Below are positions 1-11,425 of a DNA stretch of 64,000 nt, in pieces. Source of the DNA: Streptomyces sp. NRRL F-5126 (lineage in GTDB: Bacteria > Actinomycetota > Actinomycetes > Streptomycetales > Streptomycetaceae); assembly GCF_000721265.1 (NCBI RefSeq), contig NZ_JOFZ01000012.1, positions 124,001 to 188,000 of the forward strand. The letters run 5' to 3'. The position numbers and the translations under genes were made by a program. A model generated the notes under the pieces. That model worked only from the letters and a program-made list of their open reading frames with translations, had not been told where the DNA came from and made no database searches. The number at the start of each line of letters is the position of its first letter. The stretch's first letter is position 1.

Positions 1-24
1 GCGGTAGCTGGACGGGTCGGCCAT
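1..24 (-). CDS. uvrC: UvrC, excinuclease ABC subunit C (N-terminal 8 codons only)
   Basis: Only the first eight codons are inside the window, read leftward from the ATG at 24. They translate to MADPSSYR, the N-terminus I remember for Streptomyces UvrC. UvrC makes the dual incisions in nucleotide excision repair after UvrA and UvrB have found and verified the lesion. Its place upstream of the Rieske and MBL genes, with uvrA at 1.6 kb and uvrB at 9-11 kb, fits the Streptomyces order. The call rests on eight residues plus context. Confidence 0.72.
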
Positions 25-66
25 GGGCCCAACCCTACTTGCGGCGACCGGCGCTCCGGCGCGCGT

Positions 67-564
67 TCAGGCCGGGGACGCGGCGCCGGTCGCGGCGGAG
101 GACGCGGACGCCGAGCCCGTCGCGGCGGAGGACGGGCCTCCGGGCCCCGCGACGAGCTTGCCGCCCTCGGCACGCACCGGCACGGGCGGCAGCGGCTGCT
201 GGGCCGGGCCCTGGACGACCTTGCCCGTGGTGACGTCGAAGCGGCTGCCGTGGCAGGGGCACTCGCCCGTCGTCTTGACGATCTCCGTGAGCACGCAGCC
301 CTGGTGGGTGCAGACGGCGCTGAACCCCTTGTACTCGCCCTTGGCGGGGCAGTACACGACGACCTTCGCGTTCCGGTAGAGCTTGGCTCCGCCGACGGGG
401 ACCGCCGATTCGGCCCCGAGGTCGACGGGAGCGGTGGGCGTGGGGCTCGCCGCGGCCTTGCGGCCGGGCCCGCAGGCGGCGGCGCCGAGCGCGGCGGCTC
501 CAGCGAGCGCGGCGCCCTTCAGCGCGGTGCGGCGGCTGGCGAGGCGGGCGGGCAGGCCGGACAT
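67..564 (-). CDS. Rieske [2Fe-2S] protein, Tat-exported
   Basis: A 165-residue protein starting at ATG 564 (an upstream in-frame ATG at 603 would add 13 residues). The N-terminus has a twin-arginine signal (SRRTALKG), a hydrophobic Ala/Gly stretch and AAACG, which may act as a lipobox. The Rieske cluster ligands are visible as CTHQGC (about residue 88) and CPCHGSRFD (about residue 106): two Cys and two His. It therefore probably carries a [2Fe-2S] cluster outside the membrane. The C-terminal 25 residues are an Ala/Ser-rich low-complexity tail. It lies between uvrC and an MBL-fold gene on the same strand; its electron partner cannot be told from the window. Confidence 0.88.
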   Translation of the reverse strand: MSGLPARLASRRTALKGAALAGAAALGAAACGPGRKAAASPTPTAPVDLGAESAVPVGGAKLYRNAKVVVYCPAKGEYKGFSAVCTHQGCVLTEIVKTTGECPCHGSRFDVTTGKVVQGPAQQPLPPVPVRAEGGKLVAGPGGPSSAATGSASASSAATGAASPA

Positions 565-673
565 GGGGGCTCCACGGGCGGGGGGTGTGGTACGCGGTAG
601 CACGCGGCGGGCGCCTCCAGACGATACCGGGACGTACCAGACGCCCGGCCACCGGCCCCCGGCGCCGCACGCG

Positions 674-1330
674 TCACCAGCCGCGTTCGCGCCACTCCCC
701 CAGGTGCGGCCGCTCGTCGCCGAGGGTGGTGTCGTCGCCGTGGCCGGGGTAGACCCACGTCTCGTCGGGGAGCCGGTCGAAGATCTTGGTCTCGACGTCG
801 TGCAGCAGGCTCGCGAAGGCCTCGGAGTCGTGGAACGTGTTGCCCACGCCGCCGGGGAACAGGCAGTCCCCGGTGAACACGTGCGGGTGACCGTGGCGGT
901 CGTCGTAGACGAGGACGACGGAGCCGGGCGTGTGGCCCACGAGGTGGCGCACGGTGAGCGCGATCTCGCCGAAGCCGATGGTGTCGCCGTCCCCCACGGG
1001 GGTGTCGGTGGGGACGGGGATGCCCTCGGCGTCGTAGCGTCCCGCGTAGGTGCGCGCGCCGGTGGCGTCGACGATCTCGGAGAGCGCGCCCCAGTGGTCG
1101 CCGTGGCGGTGGGTGGTGACCACGCCGGCGATGCCGTCCTCGCCGATGAGCGCGAGCAGCTTGTCCGGCTCGGCGGCCGCGTCGACGAGCAGCTGGGCGC
1201 CCGTGGCCCGGCACCTCAGGAGGTAGGCGTTGTTGTTCATCGGCCCGACGGCGATCTTCGAGATCACCAGGTCGGTCAACTCGTGCACGTCGGCGGGCCC
1301 GCCGACGTGCACCGCTCCGCTGTAGGTCAT
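674..1330 (-). CDS. MBL-fold metallo-hydrolase (glyoxalase II-like)
   Basis: 218 residues from ATG 1330; an in-frame extension to 1471 lacks family character and runs into the uvrA promoter region. The metal-binding motif THRHGDHWGAL (HxHxDH type) is followed by downstream histidines in GHTPGSVVL and GDCLFPGG and by YPGHGDDTTLG near the end. This is the pattern of hydroxyacylglutathione hydrolase-like and persulfide dioxygenase-like MBL enzymes. MNNNAYLLRC is the usual N-terminal strand. The substrate is unknown. It is co-directional with the Rieske gene (110 bp) and divergent from uvrA. Confidence 0.88.
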   Translation of the reverse strand: MTYSGAVHVGGPADVHELTDLVISKIAVGPMNNNAYLLRCRATGAQLLVDAAAEPDKLLALIGEDGIAGVVTTHRHGDHWGALSEIVDATGARTYAGRYDAEGIPVPTDTPVGDGDTIGFGEIALTVRHLVGHTPGSVVLVYDDRHGHPHVFTGDCLFPGGVGNTFHDSEAFASLLHDVETKIFDRLPDETWVYPGHGDDTTLGDERPHLGEWRERGW

Positions 1331-1461
1331 GGCCGCAACTCTAGATCGCATCCGGGGCCGCCACCCGTTCGGGTGAAGAGGACGCAGGTCCCCCCAAAAT
1401 CGAATGCGCGTGCTATAGGCTCGGCGAGGGCACCGGAAGAGGCATCCTGGGATGCGCGCCG

Positions 1462-1494
1462 GTGCACTCATGCACAGGCGCGTACAGCGTGTAC
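1462..1494. promoter_or_regulatory. Two tandem palindromes upstream of uvrA
   Basis: GTGCA-CTCA-TGCAC lies at 1462-1475 and GTACA-GCG-TGTAC at 1482-1494. Both have perfect 5-bp arms. Their centres are about 20 bp apart, roughly two helical turns, and they sit 100-130 bp upstream of the chosen uvrA start. They could be operator sites for uvrA or for the divergent MBL gene. No LexA- or PafBC-type box was recognised in this interval. Confidence 0.35.
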
Positions 1495-1593
1495 AACCAG
1501 CACACCCCAGCAGTCCATCGCTCTGGCGACCCCCGGCGTTCCCGGCGAGGGGGCACCGCCCCTGCTTCTTCCAACGAAAGGTGCGGACCGGCA

Positions 1594-4623
<3,030 letters not shown>

Positions 4624-4674
4624 CCGCGGCGGCGTCGGCGGCCGGCTCCGGGCAGGCCCCGCCGCCGGCTCGTC

Positions 4675-4990
4675 GCGTGCGTCGCCCACGGGCGTCCGTC
4701 CGGGCGCGCGAGCGGCCCACGGCCACCGCTCCGCCGGCGCCAGGTCACCTCCCCGCGCGGACGGCCGCCGCTCCCGGCCGGTAGTCCGGGCGGCGTCGCC
4801 AACCGGTCAGCGCCCCCTGCGCATGCGCTGGCGCGTGCGTCGCCCACGGGCGTCCGTCCGGGCGCGCGAGCGGCCCGCGGCCACCGCTCCGCCGGCGCCA
4901 GGTCACCTCCCCGCGCGGACGGCCGCCGCTCCCGGCCGGTGGTCCGGGCGGCGTCGCCAACCGGTCAGCGCCCCCTGCGCATGCGTTGGC
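4675..4990. repeat. 158-bp near-perfect tandem duplication (two copies)
   Basis: Copy 1 is 4675-4832 and copy 2 is 4833-4990, an offset of exactly 158 bp. I count three differences, all transitions. Copy 2 carries the last nine codons and stop of the leftward CtaG-like gene (stop at 4965) plus 132 bp downstream; copy 1 carries the matching tail at 4807-4832 with no gene body. The repeats fill nearly all of the 341-bp uvrA-ctaG intergenic space. Nothing else was recognised there. Confidence 0.95.
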
Positions 4991-5960
4991 CCACCTCGCC
5001 GCCGTCGGTCTCCCACCAGGGCCGCACGCGCTCGGGGACCGCCGCCGCGGGCGCCGCGGCCGGTGCACCGTCCGCCGGGCCCGCGGGCGCGGAGGCCGCG
5101 GGCGCGGGCGCGGGGACCGGGGTCAGCTCCGCGTCGAGGCGGGCGTCCAGCTCGGCCGTGCGGACGCGCTCCGACTGCCACCACTGGAAGAACACGGCGA
5201 TCAGGAACGGCAGGGCGACGATCTCCGCGAGCGTCAGCATCAGGCCGCCGCCGAGCGTCTGGTCGAACTGGAGCGTGGGCCCCCAGGTGCGCGGGTGCGC
5301 CCGGTACCAGTCGCCGGCGACGAGCGTGCTGCTGGTCATCACGACCAGGCCGGGCAGCGAGTCGAACAGCCCGTCGAGGAAGACGAGGACGGCCCTGACC
5401 GGGTAGCTGCACCAGCGCGGCAGCATCTCCTGCTTGGAGAGCATCGGCAGGACGAACAGGCAGCCGGTGAACAGCAGTTGCGCGTGCATCAGCTGGCGGA
5501 CGAGGTCGTTGTGGAGCGCCGTGGGGAAGTACGGCGTGAAGTAGATGGTCAGCTCGGAGACGAGCACGAACAGGGAGCTGACGAGCGGGAAGGTCAGCAG
5601 CCGGACGGGCCGCGAGGCCACCGCCCGCCGCAGCCGCCCTTCGGGCGAGGCGAGCCCCAGCGGGTCGCCGAGCGCGAGGCCGAGCGGGGCGAGCAGGTCG
5701 AGCAGGATGTTCTGCACGGCGGCCGGCCAGAACAGCACCCGGTCGTAGACCGCGAGCGACGACATCGTGGCGACGACGATCATGCCGAGGCCGACCACCG
5801 CGAACAGCGCAGTCCGCAGGACGGACCAGCGCCCGCCCGACCGGAGGCGCCGCGCCACGCCGGCCGCGTACAGGGCGCCGAGCAGGACCACGGCGACCAG
5901 CGCCACCGGGTCGAGCGTCCAGGACGTGAAGCCCCTGCCCACCGTGAGTTCCGGCAGCAC
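4965..5960 (-). CDS. CtaG-like cytochrome c oxidase assembly/copper membrane protein
   Basis: 331 residues from GTG 5960, with AAGAAGG about 8 bp upstream; longer in-frame extensions do not look like protein. The protein has about seven hydrophobic helices. Motifs include LFWPAAVQNILLDLLAPLGL, FYFTPYFPTALH-like histidine-bearing segments and a QLMHAQLLFTGCLF helix, typical of the CtaG (caa3 assembly) family proposed to help copper delivery to cytochrome oxidase. The C-terminal 60 residues are Ala/Pro-rich and charged. The gene's 3' end is part of a 158-bp tandem duplication. It is divergent from the S66 peptidase gene. Confidence 0.82.
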   Translation of the reverse strand: MLPELTVGRGFTSWTLDPVALVAVVLLGALYAAGVARRLRSGGRWSVLRTALFAVVGLGMIVVATMSSLAVYDRVLFWPAAVQNILLDLLAPLGLALGDPLGLASPEGRLRRAVASRPVRLLTFPLVSSLFVLVSELTIYFTPYFPTALHNDLVRQLMHAQLLFTGCLFVLPMLSKQEMLPRWCSYPVRAVLVFLDGLFDSLPGLVVMTSSTLVAGDWYRAHPRTWGPTLQFDQTLGGGLMLTLAEIVALPFLIAVFFQWWQSERVRTAELDARLDAELTPVPAPAPAASAPAGPADGAPAAAPAAAVPERVRPWWETDGGEVGQRMRRGR

Positions 5961-6049
5961 GCCGCACCTTCTTTCCGTATTCGGCGACCACGCTAGACCG
6001 GCGCCTTGCTCGCTCGTGCGTCGGGTGCCCGCACGCATATCCTCCCGCC

Positions 6050-7129
6050 ATGCCGACACCCCGTACCGGCCTCCCCAGCGGCGGCCCGCACCCGGTCCGC
6101 CCGCCGAAGCCCCGGCCGGGCGACCGGATCGCCGTGATCTCCCCCTCCTCCGGGCTGCCGGGAGCCCTGCCGCTCCCGTACGAACTGGGGCTGCGGCGCC
6201 TCGCGGACGACTTCGGCCTGCGGCCCGTGGAGTATCCGGCGACCCGGACGATGGGCGCGACGCCGCGGCAGCGCGCCGCCGACATCCATGCCGCGTTCGC
6301 CGACCCTTCCGTGACGGCGGTCATCGCGAGCATCGGCGGCGACGACCAGATCACCGTGCTGCCCCACCTGGACCGTGGGCTGATCGCCGCCCACCCGAAG
6401 CCGTTCTTCGGGTACAGCGACAACACGTGCCTGCTGGCGTACCTGTGGCAGACCGGGATCGCGGCGTACCACGGCGGCAGCGTGATGGTGCAGCTCGGCC
6501 GCCCGGGGCGGATGCACCCGCTGACCGAGGAGTCGCTGCGGGCGGCGCTGTTCACACAGGGCCCCCACGAGCTGCGGCCCGCCGACCGGTTCGGGGACAT
6601 CGACAGGGACTGGGCCGACCCGGCGACCTTCGACGAGGAGCCGGCGACCCGGCCCGGGCGCGGCTGGTCCTGGGCCGGGCCCGAGCGGGTCGTGGAGGGG
6701 ATCAGCTGGGGCGGCAACGTCGAGATCCTGTCCTGGCTGCTGATGGCGGACCGGGAGATCGGCGCGGACCCCTCCGTCTACGACGGCTGCGTGCTGGTGC
6801 TCGAGACGTCGGAGGACCTGCCGTCCGCGTCGGAGGTGTACGGGATCCTGCGCGCCATGGGCGAGCGCGGGCTGCTCGTCCGGTTCCCCGCGCTGCTGAT
6901 GGGCCGGCCGAAGACCTGGTCGTTCGGCCGGCCCAACACGCCGGACGAGGCCGGCCGCTACGCCTGCGAGCAGCGGGCGGCTGTGGAGCGTGCGCTGGCG
7001 CAGTACGCGCCGGAGACGATGGCCGTCTTCGACGTGGACCTCGGGCACACGGACCCGCAGCTGGTGGTCCCGTACGGCGGGACGGTCCGGGTGGACGGTC
7101 CCGCGCGGCGGATCACCGTGACGTACTGA
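6050..7129 (+). CDS. S66-family peptidase (LD-carboxypeptidase/MccF-like)
   Basis: 359 residues. The family nucleophile motif GYSDNT places the catalytic Ser at residue 123. N-terminal RPGDRIAVISPSSG and IASIGGDDQITVLPHL match the S66 fold, as does the late HTDPQLVVPYGG. Typical members are cytoplasmic LD-carboxypeptidases that trim tetrapeptide stems in cell-wall recycling, or MccF enzymes that cleave microcin-C-like aminoacyl nucleotides. The inserted segment GRGWSWAGPE and the 'SDNT' form favour the MccF-like branch, but I cannot settle it. There is no signal peptide. It converges on terC with 8 bp between stops. Confidence 0.85.
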   Translation: MPTPRTGLPSGGPHPVRPPKPRPGDRIAVISPSSGLPGALPLPYELGLRRLADDFGLRPVEYPATRTMGATPRQRAADIHAAFADPSVTAVIASIGGDDQITVLPHLDRGLIAAHPKPFFGYSDNTCLLAYLWQTGIAAYHGGSVMVQLGRPGRMHPLTEESLRAALFTQGPHELRPADRFGDIDRDWADPATFDEEPATRPGRGWSWAGPERVVEGISWGGNVEILSWLLMADREIGADPSVYDGCVLVLETSEDLPSASEVYGILRAMGERGLLVRFPALLMGRPKTWSFGRPNTPDEAGRYACEQRAAVERALAQYAPETMAVFDVDLGHTDPQLVVPYGGTVRVDGPARRITVTY

Positions 7130-7137
7130 CGGACGGC

Positions 7138-8136
7138 TCAGGCGTCCACGCGGTCCTCGTCGCCCCGCCGCTCGGCGGCCTCGGCGTCCCGGCCGCTCCT
7201 GCGGGCGGCGACGAGGCTGGTGACCGTCGTGACGAGCAGGACGCCGCCGATCACGGAGAGGGAGAGCGTGGTGCTGATCTCGGGCACGTGCACCCCGGTC
7301 TCGTGCAGCGCGTGCAGGACGAGCTTCACGCCGATGAAGCCGAGGATCACCGACAGGCCGTAGCTGAGGTGGACCAGCTTCTTCATCAGCCCGCCGATGA
7401 GGAAGTACAGCTGCCGCAGGCCCATCAGCGCGAACGCGTTGGCCGTGAAGACGATGTACGGGTCCTGCGTCAGGCCGAAGATCGCCGGGATGGAGTCGAG
7501 GGCGAACATCACGTCCGTGGTGCCGATGGCCAGCATGACCACCATGAGGGGCGTGAGGACGCGCTTGCCGTTCACGCGGAGGAAGAGCTTCGTGTCGTGG
7601 TACTTGTCCGCGACGCCGAAGCGGCGCTCCACGGTCTTGAGCAGCCGGTTCTCCTCCCATTCCTCGTCCTGTCCGCCGTGGGAGCGCGCCTCCTGGATCA
7701 GCTTCCACGCGGTGTAGATCAGGAAGGCGCCGAACAGGAAGAACACCCATGAGAAGGACGCGAGGACGGCGGCGCCGGCGGCGATGAACGCGGCGCGCAG
7801 GACCAGCGCGATCAGCACGCCGAACAGCAGCACCCGCTGCTGGAGGCGGAGCGGCACCGCGAACTTCGCCATGATGACGATGAAGACGAAGAGGTTGTCG
7901 ACGCTGAGCGACTTCTCCGTGACGTAGCCGGCGAAGAACTCGCCGCCCGCCTTTCCGCCCGCGAACAGCAGCAGGCCGACGCCGAAGAGGCCGGCGAGGA
8001 CGACCCAGACGGCCGTCCAGACGCCTGCTTCCCTGACCGACACCTCATGGGGCTTGCGCCCGATGAGGAAGTCGATCGCGATCAGGACCACCAGACCGAG
8101 GACGGTCAGCAGCCACGTGGTCAACGAGATGTCCAT
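7138..8136 (-). CDS. TerC-family integral membrane protein (probable Mn2+ exporter)
   Basis: 332 residues from ATG 8136 with CCGGAGG about 6 bp upstream. The protein has 7-9 hydrophobic helices. Family hallmarks are the acidic membrane motifs LSVDNLFVFIVIM and VMFALDSIPAIFGLT, which form the metal site in TerC/Alx/YkoY proteins. A charged cytoplasmic loop (residues about 150-190) and an Arg/Asp-rich C-terminus are visible. TerC/Alx proteins export manganese and metallate exported enzymes, in agreement with the riboswitch-like leader at 8191-8302. Terminal tellurite-resistance functions are also ascribed to the family. Confidence 0.93.
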   Translation of the reverse strand: MDISLTTWLLTVLGLVVLIAIDFLIGRKPHEVSVREAGVWTAVWVVLAGLFGVGLLLFAGGKAGGEFFAGYVTEKSLSVDNLFVFIVIMAKFAVPLRLQQRVLLFGVLIALVLRAAFIAAGAAVLASFSWVFFLFGAFLIYTAWKLIQEARSHGGQDEEWEENRLLKTVERRFGVADKYHDTKLFLRVNGKRVLTPLMVVMLAIGTTDVMFALDSIPAIFGLTQDPYIVFTANAFALMGLRQLYFLIGGLMKKLVHLSYGLSVILGFIGVKLVLHALHETGVHVPEISTTLSLSVIGGVLLVTTVTSLVAARRSGRDAEAAERRGDEDRVDA

Positions 8137-8190
8137 CGTGCCTCCGGCGTCTTGCGACTACGAGCGGCGCCGATCGGATCGGCCCGCCTG

Positions 8191-8302
8191 CCGGAGGTCT
8201 CTTCCACCTGGGGGGTCTTCGCCAATCCCCGGGCCGACGCCCCGGGACCGATGGCGGTCCGTATTGACGGGTACGTCGCGATACGGGAGTACTCCCCTCC
8301 GC
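8191..8302 (-). promoter_or_regulatory. Probable yybP-ykoY manganese riboswitch in the terC leader
   Basis: Read on the minus strand, the leader begins CGGAGGGGAGUA and ends GAAGACC...GAGACCUCCGG. CGGAGG (8296-8301) pairs perfectly with CCUCCG (8192-8197) to close a P1 helix. Inside are GGGGAGUA, CGUCAAUACGG and a GGACCG/CGGUCC hairpin, followed by a G/C-rich helix. This is the order of conserved elements in the yybP-ykoY Mn2+ aptamer as I know it. The aptamer ends 55 nt before the terC start, leaving room for an expression platform around the ribosome-binding site. TerC genes are classic targets of this riboswitch. Confidence 0.8.
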
Positions 8303-8416
8303 TACAAGAAACGGTACAGGAACGCCCATGAAAAGGTAAAGCGATAGCCAAAGAGCAATTAAATTCCCAGGTCAGGGAGGTAGCTGAAGGAGGGATTATT
8401 CCTGGCGCACCGTCGC

Positions 8417-8452
8417 GCCGGCCGAGCGCGCGCAGGGGCGCGCCCGGCCGGC
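8417..8452 (-). terminator. Strong hairpin downstream of terD
   Basis: GCCGGCCG-A-GCGCGC pairs with GCGCGC-C-CGGCCGGC across a short loop, 6 bp beyond the terD stop. There is no U-run, as is usual in Streptomyces. It separates terD transcription from the terC promoter and riboswitch. The stretch 8303-8400 between them is unusually A+T-rich for this genome and probably holds the terC promoter. Confidence 0.65.
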
Positions 8453-8458
8453 GGGCGG

Positions 8459-9088
8459 TCAGAGCTGCGGCAGGATCGCCGGCATGAGGTCCTGGAACGT
8501 GCGGCCGTTGGCCGCGTTGCCCAGTGCCGTCATCTGCCAGCCGCTTCCGGAGCGGTGCACCTTCGCCATGATCTGCGCGGTGTACTGGCCGCCCCCGTCG
8601 AGCGTGTAGCGGGCGAGTTCCTCGCCGGTCGTCTCGTCGACGAGGCGGCAGAAGGCGTTGCGCACCTCCTGGAACGTCTGCCCCGTGAACGAGTTCACCG
8701 TGAAGACGATCTGGTCGATGTGGCCGGGCACGCTCCCCAGGTCCACGAGGATCGACTCGTCGTCCTCGCCCTGCCCCGCGCCGCCCACGAGGTTGTCCCC
8801 GGTGTGCCGCACGGAGCCGTCGTCGCTGACGAGGTGGCGGAAGAACACCACGTCGACAGGCTTCTTCTCGGCGAAGAGGACCGCCGATGCGTCCAGGTCG
8901 ATCTCACGGGTCCGCATGCCGAACAGCCCGCGGCGCTTGGCCGACTGCCAGCCGAGCCCCATGCGCACGGCGGTGAGCGTTCCACCGCCCCTCTTCTCCA
9001 GGCTGATCGCCTGGCCCTTGCTCAGGCTGACGCCGCCGGACGAACCGCCCTTGGTCGTGTCCACCACGTCCTGGTCCCCTTTCCGCAT
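8459..9088 (-). CDS. TerD-family stress/tellurium-resistance protein
   Basis: 209 residues from ATG 9088, with GGGGGG just upstream; a TTG at 9103 is an alternative. The TerD fold is recognisable from GVSLSKGQAISLEK, the DLDASAVLFAE strand and the paired acidic loops HTGDNL and GEDDESILVDL, which bind calcium in family members. The C-terminal NAANGRTFQDLMPAI is also typical. TerD proteins are small soluble calcium-binding proteins of the general stress response; Streptomyces carry many paralogues. It is transcribed towards terC but separated from it by a hairpin and a promoter region. Confidence 0.93.
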   Translation of the reverse strand: MRKGDQDVVDTTKGGSSGGVSLSKGQAISLEKRGGGTLTAVRMGLGWQSAKRRGLFGMRTREIDLDASAVLFAEKKPVDVVFFRHLVSDDGSVRHTGDNLVGGAGQGEDDESILVDLGSVPGHIDQIVFTVNSFTGQTFQEVRNAFCRLVDETTGEELARYTLDGGGQYTAQIMAKVHRSGSGWQMTALGNAANGRTFQDLMPAILPQL

Positions 9089-9170
9089 GGTCCCCCCGCC
9101 CAACCTTCCGTGTGCGGTTGTGGAGCACCCTACGCACGACCCTGCCCGCGTCCGCCGCGCTCACGCCGGT

Positions 9171-9190
9171 TGTGTCGGACCTGCGACACA
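9171..9190. promoter_or_regulatory. 20-bp palindrome between uvrB and terD
   Basis: TGTGTCG-GACCTG-CGACACA has perfect 7-bp arms around a 6-bp spacer. It sits 16 bp past the uvrB stop (9206) and 83 bp upstream of terD. It could be a weak uvrB terminator or an operator for the terD promoter; a TAGGGT hexamer on the minus strand near 9127-9132 could be a -10 element. Confidence 0.4.
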
Positions 9191-9205
9191 CCGCGGCCGC
9201 GCGCG

Positions 9206-11341
9206 TCAGGCCAGCCCCGCCTCCCTCATCTGCCGCAGCTCCTTCTTCAGCTCCCCGACCTCGTCGCGCAGGCGCGCGGCCACCTCGAACTGGAGGTCCG
9301 CGGCGGCGGCACGCATCCGGTCGGTCATCTCCTCGATCATCCCCGCCAGCTCGGTGGCCGGGCGGTCCGTCGGGCCGTCGCCCGCGCCGCCCTTGGCCGC
9401 CGCGCCGCCGAGGGACGGCACCGGCGCCTTGGCGGGCTTGGCGTTCTTGTTGTTCTTGCCGCTCTTCGTCTGCCGGTAGCCCGTGCCGAGCAGGGACTCC
9501 GTGTCGATCTCCTCGCGCGCGATCGTGGCCACGATGTCGTTGATCTTCTTGCGCAGCGGCTGCGGGTCGAGTCCGCGCTCGGTGTTGTAGGCGATCTGCT
9601 TCTCGCGGCGCCTGTTGGTCTCGTCGATGGCGCGCTCCATCGCGGGCGTCACCTTGTCCGCGTACATGTGCACCTGGCCCGACACGTTGCGCGCGGCGCG
9701 GCCGATCGTCTGGATCAGCGACGTGCCCGAGCGGAGGAAGCCCTCCTTGTCCGCGTCGAGGATCGCGACGAGCGACACCTCGGGCAGGTCGAGGCCCTCC
9801 CGCAGGAGGTTGATGCCCACGAGGACGTCGAACTCGCCGGAGCGCAGCTCCCGCAGCAGTTCGACGCGGCGCAGCGTGTCCACGTCGCTGTGCAGGTAGC
9901 GCACCTGGATGCCGAGCTCGAGGAAGTAGTCGGTGAGGTCCTCGGCCATCTTCTTGGTGAGCGTGGTGACGAGGACGCGCTCGTCCTTCTCCGTGCGCTG
10001 CCTGATCTCGTGCACCAGGTCGTCGATCTGGCCCTGGGTGGGCTTGACGACGACCTCCGGGTCGACGAGGCCGGTGGGGCGGATGATCTGCTCCACGACG
10101 CCGTCGCCGCGGGACAGCTCGTAGGCGCCCGGCGTGGCCGACAGGTAGACGGTCTGGCCGACGCGCTTTTGGAACTCCTCCCACTTCAGCGGGCGGTTGT
10201 CCAGCGCGGACGGCAGCCGGAAGCCGTGGTCGACGAGCGTGCGCTTGCGGGACGCGTCGCCCTCGTACATGGCGCCGATCTGCGGGACCGTGTTGTGCGA
10301 CTCGTCGATGACGAGCAGGAAGTCCTCGGGAAAGTAGTCGAGGAGGGTGTTGGGCGGGGAGCCGTAGTCGCGGCCGTCGAAGTGCATCGAGTAGTTCTCG
10401 ATGCCGGAGCACGAGCCGATCTGCCGCATCATCTCGATGTCGTACGTGGTGCGCATGCGCAGCCGCTGCGACTCGAGGAGCTTGCCCTGCTTGTCCAGCT
10501 CGGCGAGGCGCTGCTCGAGCTCGTGCTCGATGTCGCGCACCGCGCGCTCCATGCGCTCGGGCCCCGCGACGTAGTGGCTGGCGGGGAAGACGTACAGCTC
10601 CTGGTCCTCGCTGATGACCTCGCCCGTCAGCGGGTGCAGCGTGGACAGCGCCTCGATCTCGTCGCCGAACATCTCGATGCGGACGGCCAGCTCCTCGTAG
10701 ACCGGGAAGATCTCGATGGTGTCGCCCCTGACGCGGAACGTACCGCGCTGGAAGGCGACGTCGTTGCGCGTGTACTGGATGTCGACGAAGCGGCGCAGCA
10801 GTTCGTCCCTGTCGTACTCGCCGCCGACCTTCAGCGGCACCATGCGGTCCACGTACTCCTGCGGCGTGCCGAGGCCGTAAATGCAGGAGACGGAGGCGAC
10901 GACCACCACATCGCGGCGGGTGAGCAGCGAGTTCGTCGCGGAGTGGCGCAGCCGCTCCACCTCCTCGTTGATCGAGGAGTCCTTCTCGATGTACGTGTCC
11001 GACTGCGGCACGTACGCCTCGGGCTGGTAGTAGTCGTAGTACGACACGAAGTACTCGACCGCGTTGTTCGGCAGCAGCTCGCGGAACTCGTTCGCCAGCT
11101 GTGCGGCCAGCGTCTTGTTCGGCGCCATGACGAGCGTCGGCCGCTGGAGCTTCTCGATCATCCAGGCCGTGGTCGCCGACTTGCCCGTGCCGGTGGCGCC
11201 GAGCAGGACGACGTCGTTCTCCCCGGCGCGCACACGCCGTTCCAGCTCGGCGATGGCCGCGGGCTGGTCACCGCTCGGCCGGTAGGGGCTGATGACCTCG
11301 AAGGGCGCCAGTGAGCGTTCGATGTGGGTTACGGGCCGCAT
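9206..11341 (-). CDS. uvrB: UvrB, excinuclease ABC subunit B
   Basis: Helicase-like damage verification subunit, 711 residues from ATG 11341. Visible in order: Walker [14 protein letters not shown] (about residue 48), the damage-probing beta-hairpin [18 protein letters not shown] (about 105), [14 protein letters not shown] (about 350), helicase motifs [17 protein letters not shown] and QTIGRAARN (about 530-560), and the C-terminal UVR motif ([17 protein letters not shown]) that binds UvrC. An Ala/Lys/Gly linker separates the last two. The start fits a leaderless mRNA from the promoter at 11349-11371, and the upstream in-frame codons are not conserved protein. Confidence 0.98.
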   Translation of the reverse strand: MRPVTHIERSLAPFEVISPYRPSGDQPAAIAELERRVRAGENDVVLLGATGTGKSATTAWMIEKLQRPTLVMAPNKTLAAQLANEFRELLPNNAVEYFVSYYDYYQPEAYVPQSDTYIEKDSSINEEVERLRHSATNSLLTRRDVVVVASVSCIYGLGTPQEYVDRMVPLKVGGEYDRDELLRRFVDIQYTRNDVAFQRGTFRVRGDTIEIFPVYEELAVRIEMFGDEIEALSTLHPLTGEVISEDQELYVFPASHYVAGPERMERAVRDIEHELEQRLAELDKQGKLLESQRLRMRTTYDIEMMRQIGSCSGIENYSMHFDGRDYGSPPNTLLDYFPEDFLLVIDESHNTVPQIGAMYEGDASRKRTLVDHGFRLPSALDNRPLKWEEFQKRVGQTVYLSATPGAYELSRGDGVVEQIIRPTGLVDPEVVVKPTQGQIDDLVHEIRQRTEKDERVLVTTLTKKMAEDLTDYFLELGIQVRYLHSDVDTLRRVELLRELRSGEFDVLVGINLLREGLDLPEVSLVAILDADKEGFLRSGTSLIQTIGRAARNVSGQVHMYADKVTPAMERAIDETNRRREKQIAYNTERGLDPQPLRKKINDIVATIAREEIDTESLLGTGYRQTKSGKNNKNAKPAKAPVPSLGGAAAKGGAGDGPTDRPATELAGMIEEMTDRMRAAAADLQFEVAARLRDEVGELKKELRQMREAGLA

Positions 11342-11348
11342 GGGGTCA

Positions 11349-11371
11349 ACCGTACGACTCCCCACTGACAA
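11349..11371 (-). promoter_or_regulatory. RecA-NDp/PafBC-type DNA-damage promoter of uvrB
   Basis: On the minus strand TTGTCAGTGG (11371-11362), 7 bp, then TACGGT (11354-11349). This matches the actinobacterial LexA-independent consensus TTGTCRGTG-N8-TANNNT. Only 7 nt separate the -10 from the uvrB ATG, so the transcript should start at or next to the A of the start codon. Confidence 0.85.
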
Positions 11372-11425
11372 CGAGGCCCGCACAGGTGCTGACCTGCGGT
11401 GGGCCGGGTCAGGGGAGGTTCACGC

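Noticed and set aside
1331..1593. PafBC or LexA box upstream of uvrA
   Set aside because: No TTGTCRGTG-type or CGAAC-N4-GTTCG-type sequence was seen on the uvrA strand.
8555..11314. 919-codon plus-strand frame over terD and uvrB
   Set aside because: Shadow of two recognisable genes on the other strand.
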